From Salarchaeum japonicum (GTDB lineage: Archaea; Halobacteriota; Halobacteria; Halobacteriales; Halobacteriaceae): a stretch of DNA of 64,000 nt. The notes beneath the pieces were generated by a model that made no database searches, was not told the origin of the DNA, and was given only the letters and a program-made list of their open reading frames with translations. A program made the position numbers and the translations under genes. How positions within the stretch are numbered: position 1 is the stretch's first letter; every line of letters begins with the position of its first letter. Positions 1 through 8,002 of the stretch are shown here, piece after piece. The stretch covers positions 1,121,564-1,185,563 of the forward strand of contig NZ_CP085324.1 of assembly GCF_020614395.1 (NCBI RefSeq), written 5' to 3'.

Positions 1-299
1 AGACCACGGGCGAGATTCACGACGAGAAGGTCGTGGAGACGGGCGAACCCGTCATCACCATCGGCGTCGGCCCCGACTTCGCCGTCCTCCGCTCCGACGG
101 CGTGCGCCTCGACATCCCCCAGATGGTGTCCGACCTGAACGACGAACTCCCCGGCGCGGGCGTCTCCGGCGGCGGCCACCTCGTCGTCGGCTCTATTCGG
201 TTCGTGCCCGGGATGCGCGAGCAAGTGCTGGACGCTCTCATCGAGAAGATGGCGGACGCGGAGCTCGACGAGGAACTCCGTTCCGCCCCGACCCGGTGA
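1..299 (+). CDS. DHH/RecJ-like phosphoesterase, C-terminal fragment (5' end outside window)
   Basis: The open frame enters from the left edge (codons begin at base 3) and stops at 297-299, leaving about 98 residues. The motif GGGH followed by a GS-x3-VPGM-type segment is the glycine-rich nucleotide-binding signature of a DHHA1 domain, the C-terminal half of DHH-family phosphoesterases and RecJ-like nucleases. The catalytic DHH half would lie upstream of the window, so substrate (ssDNA/RNA or a dinucleotide) cannot be judged. The 3' end overlaps the convergent phospholipase-D-like gene by about 60 bp, a longer overlap than usual here. The family call is good; the precise function is open. Confidence 0.7.
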   Translation, partial: TTGEIHDEKVVETGEPVITIGVGPDFAVLRSDGVRLDIPQMVSDLNDELPGAGVSGGGHLVVGSIRFVPGMREQVLDALIEKMADAELDEELRSAPTR

Positions 300-1815
300 A
301 CGACACCCGACGCCACAGCACGCCCATCGCTCCGAGCACGACGATGAGGGTGACCGCGAGCAATTCGAGCGGGAGTCGCCACACGCCGCCCCGCCAGTCC
401 GCGCGGAACACGCCGGCGTAGTAGTCCGCCACCCGCTCGCCACGGAGGACGACCATCACTTCTCTGTTGTTCGTGACGGACTCGTGGTTCCAGTTCAGAC
501 TCCCGACGAGCGCCGCGTCCTCGGTGACGACGCCCTTCACGTGGAGGTGGTCGAAGCGCGAGCGCGGGTCGACGACGCGCGCACGCAACGACAGTCCCTC
601 CTCGCGCGCCGTCTCTCGGAGTCGCTCCGCGAGCGCCCGGTTCTCCTCGCGGACGTACCACGCGCCGCCGAGCAGAACGTGGGTGCGGACGCCGCGCCGG
701 GCGGCGTCGAGCGTCGCGTTCAGGAAGCGGTCGTCGTCGATGCGCACCTGCTGGACGAGCAGGCGGTCGGACGCGTTCCGCACCACGCCGAGCGTCGTGG
801 CGTGGCCGTCCTCGGGCGTGACGAACACCGACGCGTCTGCGATGCCGTTCCACGCGTCGAAGTCGCTCCGATAGCTGGCGGTCGCGGGCGCGCCGTCCTG
901 GAACGTCGCGTTCGCGCGGTACTCGCGCCACGGAATCCCGTCCCGCCACGTGCTGTCCGCGCGATGAACGGCGGCCAGGCGGTCGGCGAGCCCGGGGTCG
1001 CGGAGGACGACGCCCCAGCCGCGGGTGGCGTGCCCGCCGACGCCGCCGGGTTTCCAGTTCTCGGAGGTGACGAGCGCGCGGTCGTCCGCGACGGCGTACT
1101 TCGCGTGGTGGTAGGCGTACCGCGACCGCGGGCCGTCGAGCACCCGAACCCCGACCCCCGAAGCGGCGAGCCGGTCGAGCACGCGCGCCGACGCGTCGGT
1201 GACGCCGCCGACCGGCCCGCCCTCCACGAGCACGCGGACGGTGACGCCGCGGTCGGCGGCGGCCGCGAGCACGCGAGCGACCCGCGGGGAGGAGAACGTG
1301 TAGCCCGCGAGGAGCACGCGCTCTTCCGCGCCCCGGAGCGCCGCCAGCACGCGCTCCGGGGCGTCCGGGAGCGCGAACGCCGACACCGGCACGTCGCTCG
1401 CGCTCGCCGTCGCGAAGGCCGTCGCGCCGAGCGGCCGCCAGCCGCCGTCCGCGAACACCTCGCTCTCCGGCGCGTTCTCGTACGTCAGCCTGTCCACCAC
1501 CGTCCCGTTCCGTCGGAGAACGAGGGGCTCCCCGCCGTTCGCCAACCGCGGGAACCCCGGCACTCGAACGACGGGGGCGTCCGTGAGGTTCCGGGCGAGC
1601 GCGGGGTCGCCCGCGAGCGCGACCCGCCCCGAGACGGTTCTCCCTGGGAGTCTGACGGTGTCTTCGCCGTCCGAGAGCGTGTACGCTCCCAGTCGGGTGT
1701 TCTCGGGGACGGTGAGCGTGACGTACTCGCCGCGGTCGCCGTCCGTCGCCGGGTTCGGGACGACGCCCGCGAACGACACCGAGAGCACGAGGGCGAGGGC
1801 GAGCGCGCGGAACAC
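238..1815 (-). CDS. Secreted/membrane-anchored phospholipase D-like protein with two HKD motifs
   Basis: About 525 residues if the GTG at 1815 is the start, which puts a hydrophobic signal segment (FRALALALVLSVSFAG) at the very N-terminus; the frame stays open to 1914 but that would run into the divergent gene. Two PLD half-sites are visible, HHAKYAVADD with a following SENW and HLHVKGVVTED with SLNW, so both catalytic H-x-K-x4-D elements are intact. An N-terminal lamin-tail-like beta region precedes them and one transmembrane helix (LELLAVTLIVVLGAMGVLW) lies near the C-terminus, followed by a basic tail. It is probably an outside-facing membrane-tethered phosphodiesterase or endonuclease. 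Substrate (lipid or nucleic acid) cannot be told from sequence. Confidence 0.85.
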   Translation of the reverse strand: MFRALALALVLSVSFAGVVPNPATDGDRGEYVTLTVPENTRLGAYTLSDGEDTVRLPGRTVSGRVALAGDPALARNLTDAPVVRVPGFPRLANGGEPLVLRRNGTVVDRLTYENAPESEVFADGGWRPLGATAFATASASDVPVSAFALPDAPERVLAALRGAEERVLLAGYTFSSPRVARVLAAAADRGVTVRVLVEGGPVGGVTDASARVLDRLAASGVGVRVLDGPRSRYAYHHAKYAVADDRALVTSENWKPGGVGGHATRGWGVVLRDPGLADRLAAVHRADSTWRDGIPWREYRANATFQDGAPATASYRSDFDAWNGIADASVFVTPEDGHATTLGVVRNASDRLLVQQVRIDDDRFLNATLDAARRGVRTHVLLGGAWYVREENRALAERLRETAREEGLSLRARVVDPRSRFDHLHVKGVVTEDAALVGSLNWNHESVTNNREVMVVLRGERVADYYAGVFRADWRGGVWRLPLELLAVTLIVVLGAMGVLWRRVSFTGSGRNGVPRRAPRPPSSR

Positions 1816-1849
1816 GACCCGTCTGGCCGCGGCTTCCGGTATGAACCCT

Positions 1850-1863
1850 CGGGGTTTTTGCGG
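1850..1863. promoter_or_regulatory. Shared TATA-like patch between divergent genes
   Basis: The T-rich run GGGGTTTTTGCGG lies about 25-30 bp before the ATG at 1884 and, read on the other strand, about 40 bp before the GTG at 1815. In a G+C-rich haloarchaeal background it is the only promoter-like element between the two divergent genes. Assignment is by spacing only. Confidence 0.4.
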
Positions 1864-1883
1864 TCGCGTTCGTCGAACCCCGC

Positions 1884-2120
1884 ATGGACCTCGTAGAGAC
1901 GCTTCGTCTCGCAAGCTACGCCGCCGGCGCGCTCGGCGGCGCGTTGCTGTTCGTCGAAACGTTCCAGCTCCCGAGCTACGTCGAGTACGACACGGACTTC
2001 GGGTCGTACAGCGTGCAACTCAATCCGCAGGAGGCGAGCGAGTACACGTGGGTCGGCAGAATCGGCTTCCTCGCCGTCGCGCTCGCGTTCGTCGGGCTGT
2101 TCGTCGCGACCTTCCTCTAG
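1884..2120 (+). CDS. Small two-helix membrane protein
   Basis: A 78-residue protein with an N-terminal hydrophobic segment (roughly residues 8-24), a polar loop of about 30 residues rich in Tyr and acidic residues, and a C-terminal hydrophobic helix (roughly 57-78). No catalytic motif is visible. It is divergent from the phospholipase-D-like gene and shares its last four bases (CTAG) with the convergent HEAT-repeat gene. I do not recognise a named family; the ATG is well placed for a leaderless transcript from the T-rich patch at 1853-1859. Confidence 0.75.
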   Translation: MDLVETLRLASYAAGALGGALLFVETFQLPSYVEYDTDFGSYSVQLNPQEASEYTWVGRIGFLAVALAFVGLFVATFL

Positions 2121-3424
2121 GCGTCCAGCGCCGCCACCGCTTTCTGCGCTTCCTGCTGGATGATGAAACTCCGCTCGTCCGCGTACTCGGCGGCGGCGTC
2201 GAGGGCGCGCTCAGTGCCGATTTGGACGAGCGCCCACGCCGCGCTCGCGCGAACGCTCTCGGATTCGTCCTCGTCGCCGAGTACGCCGGCGAGCGGGTCG
2301 ATGGCGCGCGTATCGCCGATGAGTCCGAGGGAACGCGCGGCGACGCTGCGCACGCTCTCGTTCTCGGCGACGAGCTGATTCGCCACGTCCTGCGTCGCCT
2401 CTTCTGCCCCGATTTCCGCGACCGCGCGCAGGCCCGCCTTCTGGAGTTCGGGGTTCGACTCGGACGCCGTGTACTCCTGGACGGCGTCGAGGCCGTCCTC
2501 GCTCCCTATCTTCCCGATGGCCTCGATAGCCGGAATCTCGCGGCGGTTCGCGAGTTCGCTCAGTTTGTCGAGCGCGTTCTCGTTCCCCATGTGCTTCAGC
2601 GCGTCGAGCGCGTGCCGCTTCATGTACTCCGAGTCCCCCATCTTCTCGATGAGCAGGAGCACCATCTCGGCGTCGTCGCGCTTCTGCCACTCCTTGAGCG
2701 CGCTCCACTCCGGGGGGAAGTCCTTGAACTTCCCGCCGAGCGCCTCGTAGTAGCCGTCCCGGCGCAGTTGCTCGCGCACGGAGAGATCCGTCCACTCCTC
2801 CGCGTCCTCGACGCCCGCTTCGAGCGTGTCGGTCGCGTCGAGTAGGGCCGCGATTTCGTCGGCGTCCTCGTCAGCGTCTAGGCCGGCGTCCTCGACGGCC
2901 GCCACGAGGTCGTCGAACGCGCTCACGTCGAGGTCGTCCGGCGCGCTCACGTCGGCGTCGAGCGTGTCGTTCACGGTCGCCGCGAACGCCTGCACCGCCT
3001 CGACCACGGCGTCGCGTCCGTCCGCCGTCCACCGCGTCCCCTCGACGGTCGTCTTCACGCCGTTCACGTCGCTCACCACGTCCTCGGCGTACGGGCCGCG
3101 CTGGTCTTCGACGCCGCTCCGAACGTCCGAAAGACGGCTCTCAAGTTCCTCGCGGGGGTCGTCCGCGTCCTCCTCGTCCTCGTCTGGTTCGGGGAGGTCG
3201 GCGTCGTCGAGGTCGGCCTCGATGTCGTCCAAGAGTTCGTCGACATCGTCGAGGTCGGCCTCGGTTTCGGCGTCGTCGAGCGCCGCCTCGGCGTCGTCGA
3301 GTCGTTCTTCGAACGCCGCGACGGTTCCCGGTTCGGGTTCCGCGGCGTCGGTCTCCGCCTCCGCCTCGGCGTCCGCGTCGTTCTCGGCCGGTTGGTCGGC
3401 CGAATCCGCGTCCTCGTCGCTCAT
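2117..3424 (-). CDS. HEAT-repeat protein with long acidic N-terminal region
   Basis: 435 residues. The first ~115 residues are extremely acidic (Asp/Glu/Ala) and predicted to be extended or helical; residues ~115-210 remain acidic and helical; from about residue 235 the sequence breaks into repeating units of ~30 residues with the pattern of HEAT/PBS-lyase-type repeats (e.g. DALKHMGNENALDKL, AIGKIGSEDGLDAV, SLGLIGDTRAIDPL). Such proteins act as scaffolds, not enzymes, and no catalytic residues are seen. The gene stands alone, convergent with the small membrane protein (4-bp stop overlap) and upstream of pssA-like on the same strand with a 26-bp gap, so co-transcription with that gene is possible. 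Confidence 0.85.
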   Translation of the reverse strand: MSDEDADSADQPAENDADAEAEAETDAAEPEPGTVAAFEERLDDAEAALDDAETEADLDDVDELLDDIEADLDDADLPEPDEDEEDADDPREELESRLSDVRSGVEDQRGPYAEDVVSDVNGVKTTVEGTRWTADGRDAVVEAVQAFAATVNDTLDADVSAPDDLDVSAFDDLVAAVEDAGLDADEDADEIAALLDATDTLEAGVEDAEEWTDLSVREQLRRDGYYEALGGKFKDFPPEWSALKEWQKRDDAEMVLLLIEKMGDSEYMKRHALDALKHMGNENALDKLSELANRREIPAIEAIGKIGSEDGLDAVQEYTASESNPELQKAGLRAVAEIGAEEATQDVANQLVAENESVRSVAARSLGLIGDTRAIDPLAGVLGDEDESESVRASAAWALVQIGTERALDAAAEYADERSFIIQQEAQKAVAALDA

Positions 3425-3450
3425 ACAGAGTGCTTCCGCCAGTACGCCTA

Positions 3451-4140
3451 TCAGGGTTTCCCTTCGGTGCGGGGGTAAAAGCGGGGGGCGAGGAGGAGGT
3501 AGGTGAGCGCGAACGCCAAGAGGAGGCGGGGGAGCGCGTGCCCGGCGACGTTCGGCGCGAGGAGCGCGAGCGCCTGCACGACGCCCATCGCGAGCGCGTG
3601 CGCCGGCCGGAGGTCGGGGTAGGGAATCCGGCTCACCATCAGGGCGACGAACGCGGCGAGCGCGACGAGCAACGCGAGCGGCGTCGCGCCCGCGAGCAGG
3701 CCGGCGGCGAGAATCGTCCCGGCGAGCGTCGTCTGCACGCCCCGGGTCTCCGCGCGCCCGGTGTCGTACGCCGTGTACAGTCCCAGTCGTACGACGGCCG
3801 CCGCGACGAACAGCGCGCCCGCCACCACGGACGCGAGCACGAGCGGTGACTTCGCGGGGTTGGCGTCCGCGACCGCGGCGAACACGAGCGCGGCGGGCGC
3901 GACGCCGAACGACGCCACGTCCGCGAGCGAGTCGAGGTACTCGCCGACCGGCGTCCCGCCGTACCGCCGCGCGAGCAAGCCGTCGATTGCGTCCACGATG
4001 GCCGCGAGCAGGAGGACGCGCGCGGCGAGCGCGACGCTCACCGTCGCCGCCGCCACCGCAGCGAACCCGAGGCCGGCGTTCACGCTGGTCGCGACGTCCG
4101 CCGCTCCCAGCCGTCCCGCGAACCGTGGACGCGGTCGCAT
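3451..4140 (-). CDS. CDP-alcohol phosphatidyltransferase (archaetidylserine synthase-like)
   Basis: 229 residues from the ATG at 4140 (a GTG two codons upstream at 4146 is an alternative). The diagnostic CDP-alcohol motif D-G-x2-A-R-x7-G-x3-D-x3-D is complete (DGLLAR, then G, D and D within the first 75 residues), and the rest is five to six hydrophobic helices. These enzymes transfer a phospho-head group from CDP-archaeol or a related CDP-lipid to an alcohol. Haloarchaeal members of similar length serve as archaetidylserine synthases linked to lipid-anchored protein sorting, which is the most likely role here but not provable without comparison to characterised homologues. Confidence 0.8.
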   Translation of the reverse strand: MRPRPRFAGRLGAADVATSVNAGLGFAAVAAATVSVALAARVLLLAAIVDAIDGLLARRYGGTPVGEYLDSLADVASFGVAPAALVFAAVADANPAKSPLVLASVVAGALFVAAAVVRLGLYTAYDTGRAETRGVQTTLAGTILAAGLLAGATPLALLVALAAFVALMVSRIPYPDLRPAHALAMGVVQALALLAPNVAGHALPRLLLAFALTYLLLAPRFYPRTEGKP

Positions 4141-4228
4141 ATCCACTCGTCCGCCAGCGGCGTCCTTACGTGTTTATATCGGACGACGGGACCGGGTCGC
4201 CTATTAGGTCGGCCGCGAAAGGTCGTGT

Positions 4229-4717
4229 ATGGATCGTCGTTCGTTCCTCGCGGCAGTCGGCGCGGTCGGCGCGACGGGCGTGCTCGCGGGCGCGGCGAGC
4301 GTGCTCGCGGACTCGACCGACTACGACGTGGCGATGCGGTCGAACGCGTTCGCGCCCGTCGAATCGAAAGCCATCGACGTGCCCGCGGACGCACCCGGCT
4401 ACATCCCCGACGACGTGCCGACCATCGAAGTCGCAGTCGGCGAACCCGTCACGTGGCTGAACACGGGCACCCGCTACCACACCGTCACCGGCGTCGCCGC
4501 CGCGATGCCGGACGGCGCGGACTACTTCGCGTCCGGCGGCTACGACACCGAATCCGCGGCGCTCGAAAGCTTCGAGCGAGAGGTCGGCGGCGGCGGCGCT
4601 ATCGCGCCGAGCGAGTCGTACACGCACGTCTTCGACACGCCGGGCTGGTACTACTACTACTGCATTCCCCACGAGCCCGCGAATATGGTCGGAAACGTGA
4701 GAGTCGTCGAAAAGTAG
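4229..4717 (+). CDS. Tat-exported blue copper protein (halocyanin/plastocyanin-like)
   Basis: 162 residues. The N-terminus carries a twin-arginine signal (DRRSFL followed by an Ala/Gly-rich hydrophobic stretch). The cupredoxin fold is marked by the four type-1 copper ligands: His84 in RYHTVTG and C145-x2-H148-x4-M153 near the C-terminus (CIPHEPANM). No lipobox cysteine is present, so the mature protein is probably soluble outside the cell or held by its uncleaved signal. Such proteins carry electrons in the membrane respiratory chain. It stands alone, with its stop adjacent to the convergent rps3ae gene. A TATA-like element is not obvious beyond the short AT patch around 4199-4206. Confidence 0.9.
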   Translation: MDRRSFLAAVGAVGATGVLAGAASVLADSTDYDVAMRSNAFAPVESKAIDVPADAPGYIPDDVPTIEVAVGEPVTWLNTGTRYHTVTGVAAAMPDGADYFASGGYDTESAALESFEREVGGGGAIAPSESYTHVFDTPGWYYYYCIPHEPANMVGNVRVVEK

Positions 4718-5350
4718 TTAGGCTTCGTCTTCGTCCTCGACGGCGACCGAGGTCTCCTCCTCCTCGTAGACCTCCTCGGGGTGCGCTTCGAGCGTCGTCT
4801 TCCCGATTTCGACCCGGCGGAGCGGGTAGATGGTCTTCGCGTCGTTGTAGATGGCGGAGGAGAGGCGGCCCTCGACGATGGAGTCGATGACGTCCTCGAA
4901 CGCGCGTTCGGTGGCGGCCGTCTCGACGATGTCGATCATCGTGCGACGGATGGCCTTGCGCTGGGACTCGTCGGCCTGCTTCGTCGTGTACGCTTCGGGC
5001 TGAATCTTGATGCGGTAGTCGTCCGCGGTGCGGGCGACGACGACAGCGTGAATCTTCGAGGAGCCGCGGCGGACGAGACTGCGCTTGTAGTCCCGGGAGA
5101 GCTCGTGCTTCACGAAGCTCGTGTACGCGGTGTCGCTCCCGACGTCGTCCACCTGGAAGGTGAGTTTGACGTTGTTCTCGCCGCTCTGGTCGGTGATTTC
5201 GCCGAGCGTCGTTTCGATGGTTCGGTCGATGACCTGTTCGGGTTCGGAAGCGAGGGTTTCACCGAGTTCCGCGCGGTCGAACTGTTCGGGCGCGAGGACG
5301 GTGTACCACCGCTTCTGCTGGTTCTTCTTGGAGACGGATCGTTCGCTCAT
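4718..5350 (-). CDS. rps3ae: Small ribosomal subunit protein eS1 (S3Ae)
   Basis: 210 residues, full length for archaeal S3Ae/eS1 including the conserved basic N-terminus (KKNQQKRWY) and the central SLVRRGSSKI and RIKIQPEAYTT segments, with an acidic haloarchaeal tail. It binds the platform of the 30S subunit near the mRNA exit. It is the last gene of a four-gene minus-strand operon; its ATG overlaps the stop of pcc1 by four bases (ATGA), implying translational coupling. Confidence 0.97.
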   Translation of the reverse strand: MSERSVSKKNQQKRWYTVLAPEQFDRAELGETLASEPEQVIDRTIETTLGEITDQSGENNVKLTFQVDDVGSDTAYTSFVKHELSRDYKRSLVRRGSSKIHAVVVARTADDYRIKIQPEAYTTKQADESQRKAIRRTMIDIVETAATERAFEDVIDSIVEGRLSSAIYNDAKTIYPLRRVEIGKTTLEAHPEEVYEEEETSVAVEDEDEA

Positions 5351-5586
5351 TGTTGTGTAGTGTTGAATCGGTGTGCGTGCTGTGCGACTTCGACTGCGAC
5401 GGTGACGTTGACCGTGTAGTCGTCCAGGGTCGTGCGGAGGCCGCCCACGCTGGGGCGTTCGATGCGCGTGACGACCGACTCGTCACGGGCCTCCGTGTGC
5501 ATCTGGTCGGTGTTGTCGGGGCGAACCGCGTTCGCGACCAGTTCGGGGTACTCGACGCGGGTGCGCACGGTCGCGCTCCGCGTCAT
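5347..5586 (-). CDS. pcc1: KEOPS complex subunit Pcc1
   Basis: 79 residues from the ATG at 5586. The size, the N-terminal strand (ATVRTRVEYP), the central VRPDN element and the C-terminal helix match Pcc1, the small dimerising subunit of the KEOPS complex that makes N6-threonylcarbamoyladenosine in tRNA. It lies between the RecJ-like gene and rps3ae with ATGA overlaps on both sides, an arrangement known from other haloarchaea. A longer frame upstream of 5586 is just the antisense-like extension within the RecJ gene. Confidence 0.9.
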   Translation of the reverse strand: MTRSATVRTRVEYPELVANAVRPDNTDQMHTEARDESVVTRIERPSVGGLRTTLDDYTVNVTVAVEVAQHAHRFNTTQQ

Positions 5587-6692
5587 AGTTCCCCCCGAAC
5601 GGTCTCCGCGAGGTCGTCCGTGAGACGGGTGCTCGATGCGAGGTCGTCGCGGCCGCCGACGTTGTCTGCGCCGACGGCGGCCGCGAGAACGCGGCGGGCG
5701 TCGGCGTCGGTCGTCGCGAGGGCGGCCGACTCGTCGGTCGTGGCGAGCGCGGCGGGTTCCTCGCCGTGGAAGTCCCGCGCGAGGCGCGCGACCAGCCACG
5801 GGTCGGCGTCGCCCGCGTCCACGGTGACGAGGCCGCTGTACCGCTTCACCTCGCCGGCCGCGAGCGCGGCGTGAACGCTCGTTGCGGCGTCCCGCCACGC
5901 GTCGAGCGTGTCCGCGCGGTCGCCGCGACCGAGCGCGAACGCCGCGCCGACGCCGGGCGCGGTGCGCGCGACCGCGTCGAGCACGTCCGCGTACCCCTCG
6001 ATAGTCTCGAAGGAGCCGTCGTCGACGACGTGCGGGCGGAGGACTCGGGCGAGCGCGTCCGCGGCGCTCGCGGGCGCGCCGTCCGTGACGTCGAGCGCGA
6101 CCCGCGAGGCGAGTCGGCGGTGCGCGTCCGCGTCGAGTTCCGCGGGCAGACCGAGTTCGGCGAGCAGCGCGCCCGCCATCCCCTCGTCGCCCGAGAACGC
6201 GCCCGAGAGACGCGTCGAGTGCGCGAGGCCGTCCGCGAGGTCGGCGACCGGAATACCGACACCGGGCCGCCGCGAGACGGCCGCCGCGTCGAGCACGTCA
6301 CCCTGCGGCGTCCAGCCCGCGGAGACAGCGCCCGCGAGCGCCAGCTCGGCGTCGGCGGCCTCCGGCGCGAGCCGGTCAGCGACCGCGTACGCCGCGAGCG
6401 CGCTCGGGCCGTCCGCGTCGAGCGGCTGCGCGTCCTCGCCCGCGTCCACGCCGACGGCGAGCGCCGTGTCCGACGCCGCCACCGACGCGACCCGCGACCG
6501 CGCGCTCGAACGCGACCGCGCGAGCGACACCTGGTACGGCGTCCCAAGCGCGTCACACGCACGAGCAAGCTGGCCCGCGGCAGCGAGGCTATCGCCGTCC
6601 GCGTGCGCGACGGCGTACACGAACGCCGCGTCACGCACGCGCTCGGCGAGCGCCGCCGACTCGAACGATGCAGTCCGCCCCGTCGCAGCCAT
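5583..6692 (-). CDS. RecJ/Cdc45-like protein with degenerate DHH motifs
   Basis: 369 residues. The N-terminal motif VAHADGDSLAA corresponds to the first metal-binding motif of the DHH superfamily but with changed spacing, and the DHH tripeptide itself is not present (the equivalent strand reads AVGVDAGED). Toward the C-terminus a DHHA1-like glycine motif is also not recognisable. Archaea encode several RecJ-like proteins, some active nucleases and some catalytically dead Cdc45-like partners of GINS; this one looks like the inactive class. It sits between rps15 (adjacent, no gap) and pcc1 (ATGA overlap), so it is expressed with translation genes. Haloarchaeal annotations usually call it exonuclease RecJ; activity is doubtful. 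Confidence 0.8.
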   Translation of the reverse strand: MAATGRTASFESAALAERVRDAAFVYAVAHADGDSLAAAGQLARACDALGTPYQVSLARSRSSARSRVASVAASDTALAVGVDAGEDAQPLDADGPSALAAYAVADRLAPEAADAELALAGAVSAGWTPQGDVLDAAAVSRRPGVGIPVADLADGLAHSTRLSGAFSGDEGMAGALLAELGLPAELDADAHRRLASRVALDVTDGAPASAADALARVLRPHVVDDGSFETIEGYADVLDAVARTAPGVGAAFALGRGDRADTLDAWRDAATSVHAALAAGEVKRYSGLVTVDAGDADPWLVARLARDFHGEEPAALATTDESAALATTDADARRVLAAAVGADNVGGRDDLASSTRLTDDLAETVRGEL

Positions 6693-7157
6693 CTATTCGA
6701 GGAGGTCGACCGCGGCGTCGTACGAGTACGTGAAGTCCTCGTCCAACTCGTCGCCCCGGTAGTAGTCCACGAGGCGGCGAATCTTCGACTCCGTGTTCTG
6801 GAGCGCGCGACGGTTCTGGTGGTCCTGGCCGTTCTCGTCCACGTGCTCGCGGAGTCGAATCGCCTTCTCCATCAGGTTCCGGAGGTCTTCCGGAATGTCG
6901 GCGCGCGCGTCGTTCTCGTCGAGGATTTCCGTGACGCTCTTCCCCGTCGCCAGGGAGACGTCCGGAACCGGCGTGCCCTGCACGCCCTCGTCACGGAGCT
7001 TCAACCCGATCTGGCTCGGGTCGAAGCCCTGTTCTGCGAGTTCGACGACGCGCTCTTCGATGGCGTCCTCGTCAACGTCACTCCACTCCGGCGGCTCGTC
7101 TGCCACGGGCTTCTCCGAACCGGATTGCCCGCGGCGTCGCGTATGCATTCGTGCCAT
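6693..7157 (-). CDS. rps15: Small ribosomal subunit protein uS15
   Basis: 154 residues from the ATG at 7157 (MARMHTRRRG), the usual archaeal S15 start; the longer frame back to 7229 has no family support. The archaeal N-terminal extension (PPEWSDVDEDAIEERVVELA, GFDPSQIGLKLRDEGVQG) and the RNA-binding C-terminal helices (HQNRRALQNTESKIRRL) are complete. It binds 16S rRNA helices 20-22 early in 30S assembly. It heads the rps15-RecJ-pcc1-rps3ae operon. About 200 bp separate it from the divergent tRNA-Ala; I see no other gene there. Confidence 0.97.
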   Translation of the reverse strand: MARMHTRRRGQSGSEKPVADEPPEWSDVDEDAIEERVVELAEQGFDPSQIGLKLRDEGVQGTPVPDVSLATGKSVTEILDENDARADIPEDLRNLMEKAIRLREHVDENGQDHQNRRALQNTESKIRRLVDYYRGDELDEDFTYSYDAAVDLLE

Positions 7158-7335
7158 TGTTGATGATTGGAACCGCACGAACCGCAAGCGGCACGCTGGC
7201 GTGCCGGCACTACCGCATTCCCAAGCCACCCAATCGGATGGCGAGTCAGAATTACGGCCGTGCTGTTCCCTACACAGTAGGACTGGGCCGAGCCTCTAAA
7301 GCGTTTCACTTCCCCCCTGATTCCGAACCGAGGGT

Positions 7336-7344
7336 CTTATATGG
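7336..7344 (+). promoter_or_regulatory. TATA box of tRNA-Ala
   Basis: The sequence CTTATATGG lies about 27-35 bp before the first base of the tRNA, the standard archaeal box A distance. Confidence 0.6.
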
Positions 7345-7370
7345 AAACCCCGGCCAACAAATGAACGCGA

Positions 7371-7442
7371 GGGCTCGTAGATCAGTGGTAGATCATCCCC
7401 CTGGCACGGGGAAGGCCTCGGGTTCAAATCCCGACGAGTCCA
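7371..7442 (+). tRNA. tRNA-Ala(GGC)
   Basis: A 72-nt cloverleaf: acceptor arms GGGCTCG and CGAGTCC pair fully (one G-U), the anticodon loop is CTGGCAC giving anticodon GGC, and the T loop reads GGTTCAAATCC. The discriminator is A and CCA is not encoded. No intron. Confidence 0.95.
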
Positions 7443-7496
7443 CTCCCAATCGCACTTGTTTTCGCCCTGTGTCGCTGATTTGTCCGGTTCGTGTGG

Positions 7497-7893
7497 TTAT
7501 ACGATGTCGTCGCGGAGGTTAGTAACGTTCATCAGGTCGGTGAGTAGGCGGGTTTCGAAGTCGTCGTCGGCGACGACGAGTTCCGCGCCCGTGGAGCGCG
7601 CTGTCGCGGCGATCAGTAGATCGCGAGTCGCCATTCGTTCCCCGTCGTCGAGGAGTTGATCCTGTATTCGCGCGGCTTCGAGGGCGATATTCTCGTTCAA
7701 GTCGAGTGCTTGCACGCCCCCGAAGTCCTGGCTGACTTCGACGACATCGGTTGAGCCGACACCCAACAACAGCGCATCGCGATCGCTCGATAGTCTCCCT
7801 GGTATCCGCTAGCGCCCCCTCGTTCGTTCCGCTGGTGGCGGTCAGTTCGGGTGTTCTCTCGTACGCGACTAGCACGAGCCCTGCCCACAACAC
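7497..7893 (-). pseudogene. Broken PIN-domain (VapC-like) toxin gene
   Basis: The frame closing at 7497 encodes about 90-100 residues ending with a typical PIN C-terminal half (RMATRDLLIAATARSTGAELVVADDDFE), where the acidic residues of the metal site are kept. Its N-terminal half is missing in that frame because of an upstream TAG, but the overlapping minus frame reading from about 7893 ends in ADTRETIERS, which fits the preceding PIN helix. Joining the two needs a one-base shift near 7790. The very N-terminal catalytic Asp is not recognisable either. No antitoxin gene accompanies it. It lies between tRNA-Ala and the iron island, as expected for debris at an integration-prone site. Confidence 0.6.
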
Positions 7894-7946
7894 GGGACTT
7901 CTGATCCGACACAGAGTCGTGGGTTCGCGAGCTCGCCCACACTCTC

Positions 7947-7997
7947 TTTAGGTAGGCCTAAAATCCGTAGCGCTTATACTCTCTTAGGTTCGCCTAA
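7947..7997 (+). promoter_or_regulatory. Permease operon promoter with two iron-type operators
   Basis: Two palindromes, TTTAGGTAGGCCTAAA (7947-7962) and TTAGGTTCGCCTAA (7984-7997), flank the TATA-like CGCTTATAC (7971-7979). The second sits between the TATA box and the GTG at 8003, the classic position for repression. Half-sites TTAGG/CCTAA match the core of the bacterial DtxR consensus, and the same half-sites recur at 10337, 12511 and 15033. Confidence 0.75.
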
Positions 7998-8002
7998 AAC
8001 TC

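Noticed and set aside
17-1885. 622-codon minus-strand frame across the first 1.9 kb
   Set aside because: Arg-rich shadow of the phospholipase-D-like gene; the HKD motifs lie in the other frame.
6693-7229. Longer start for rps15 at 7229
   Set aside because: The extra 24 residues do not fit S15; MARMHTRRRG is the family start.
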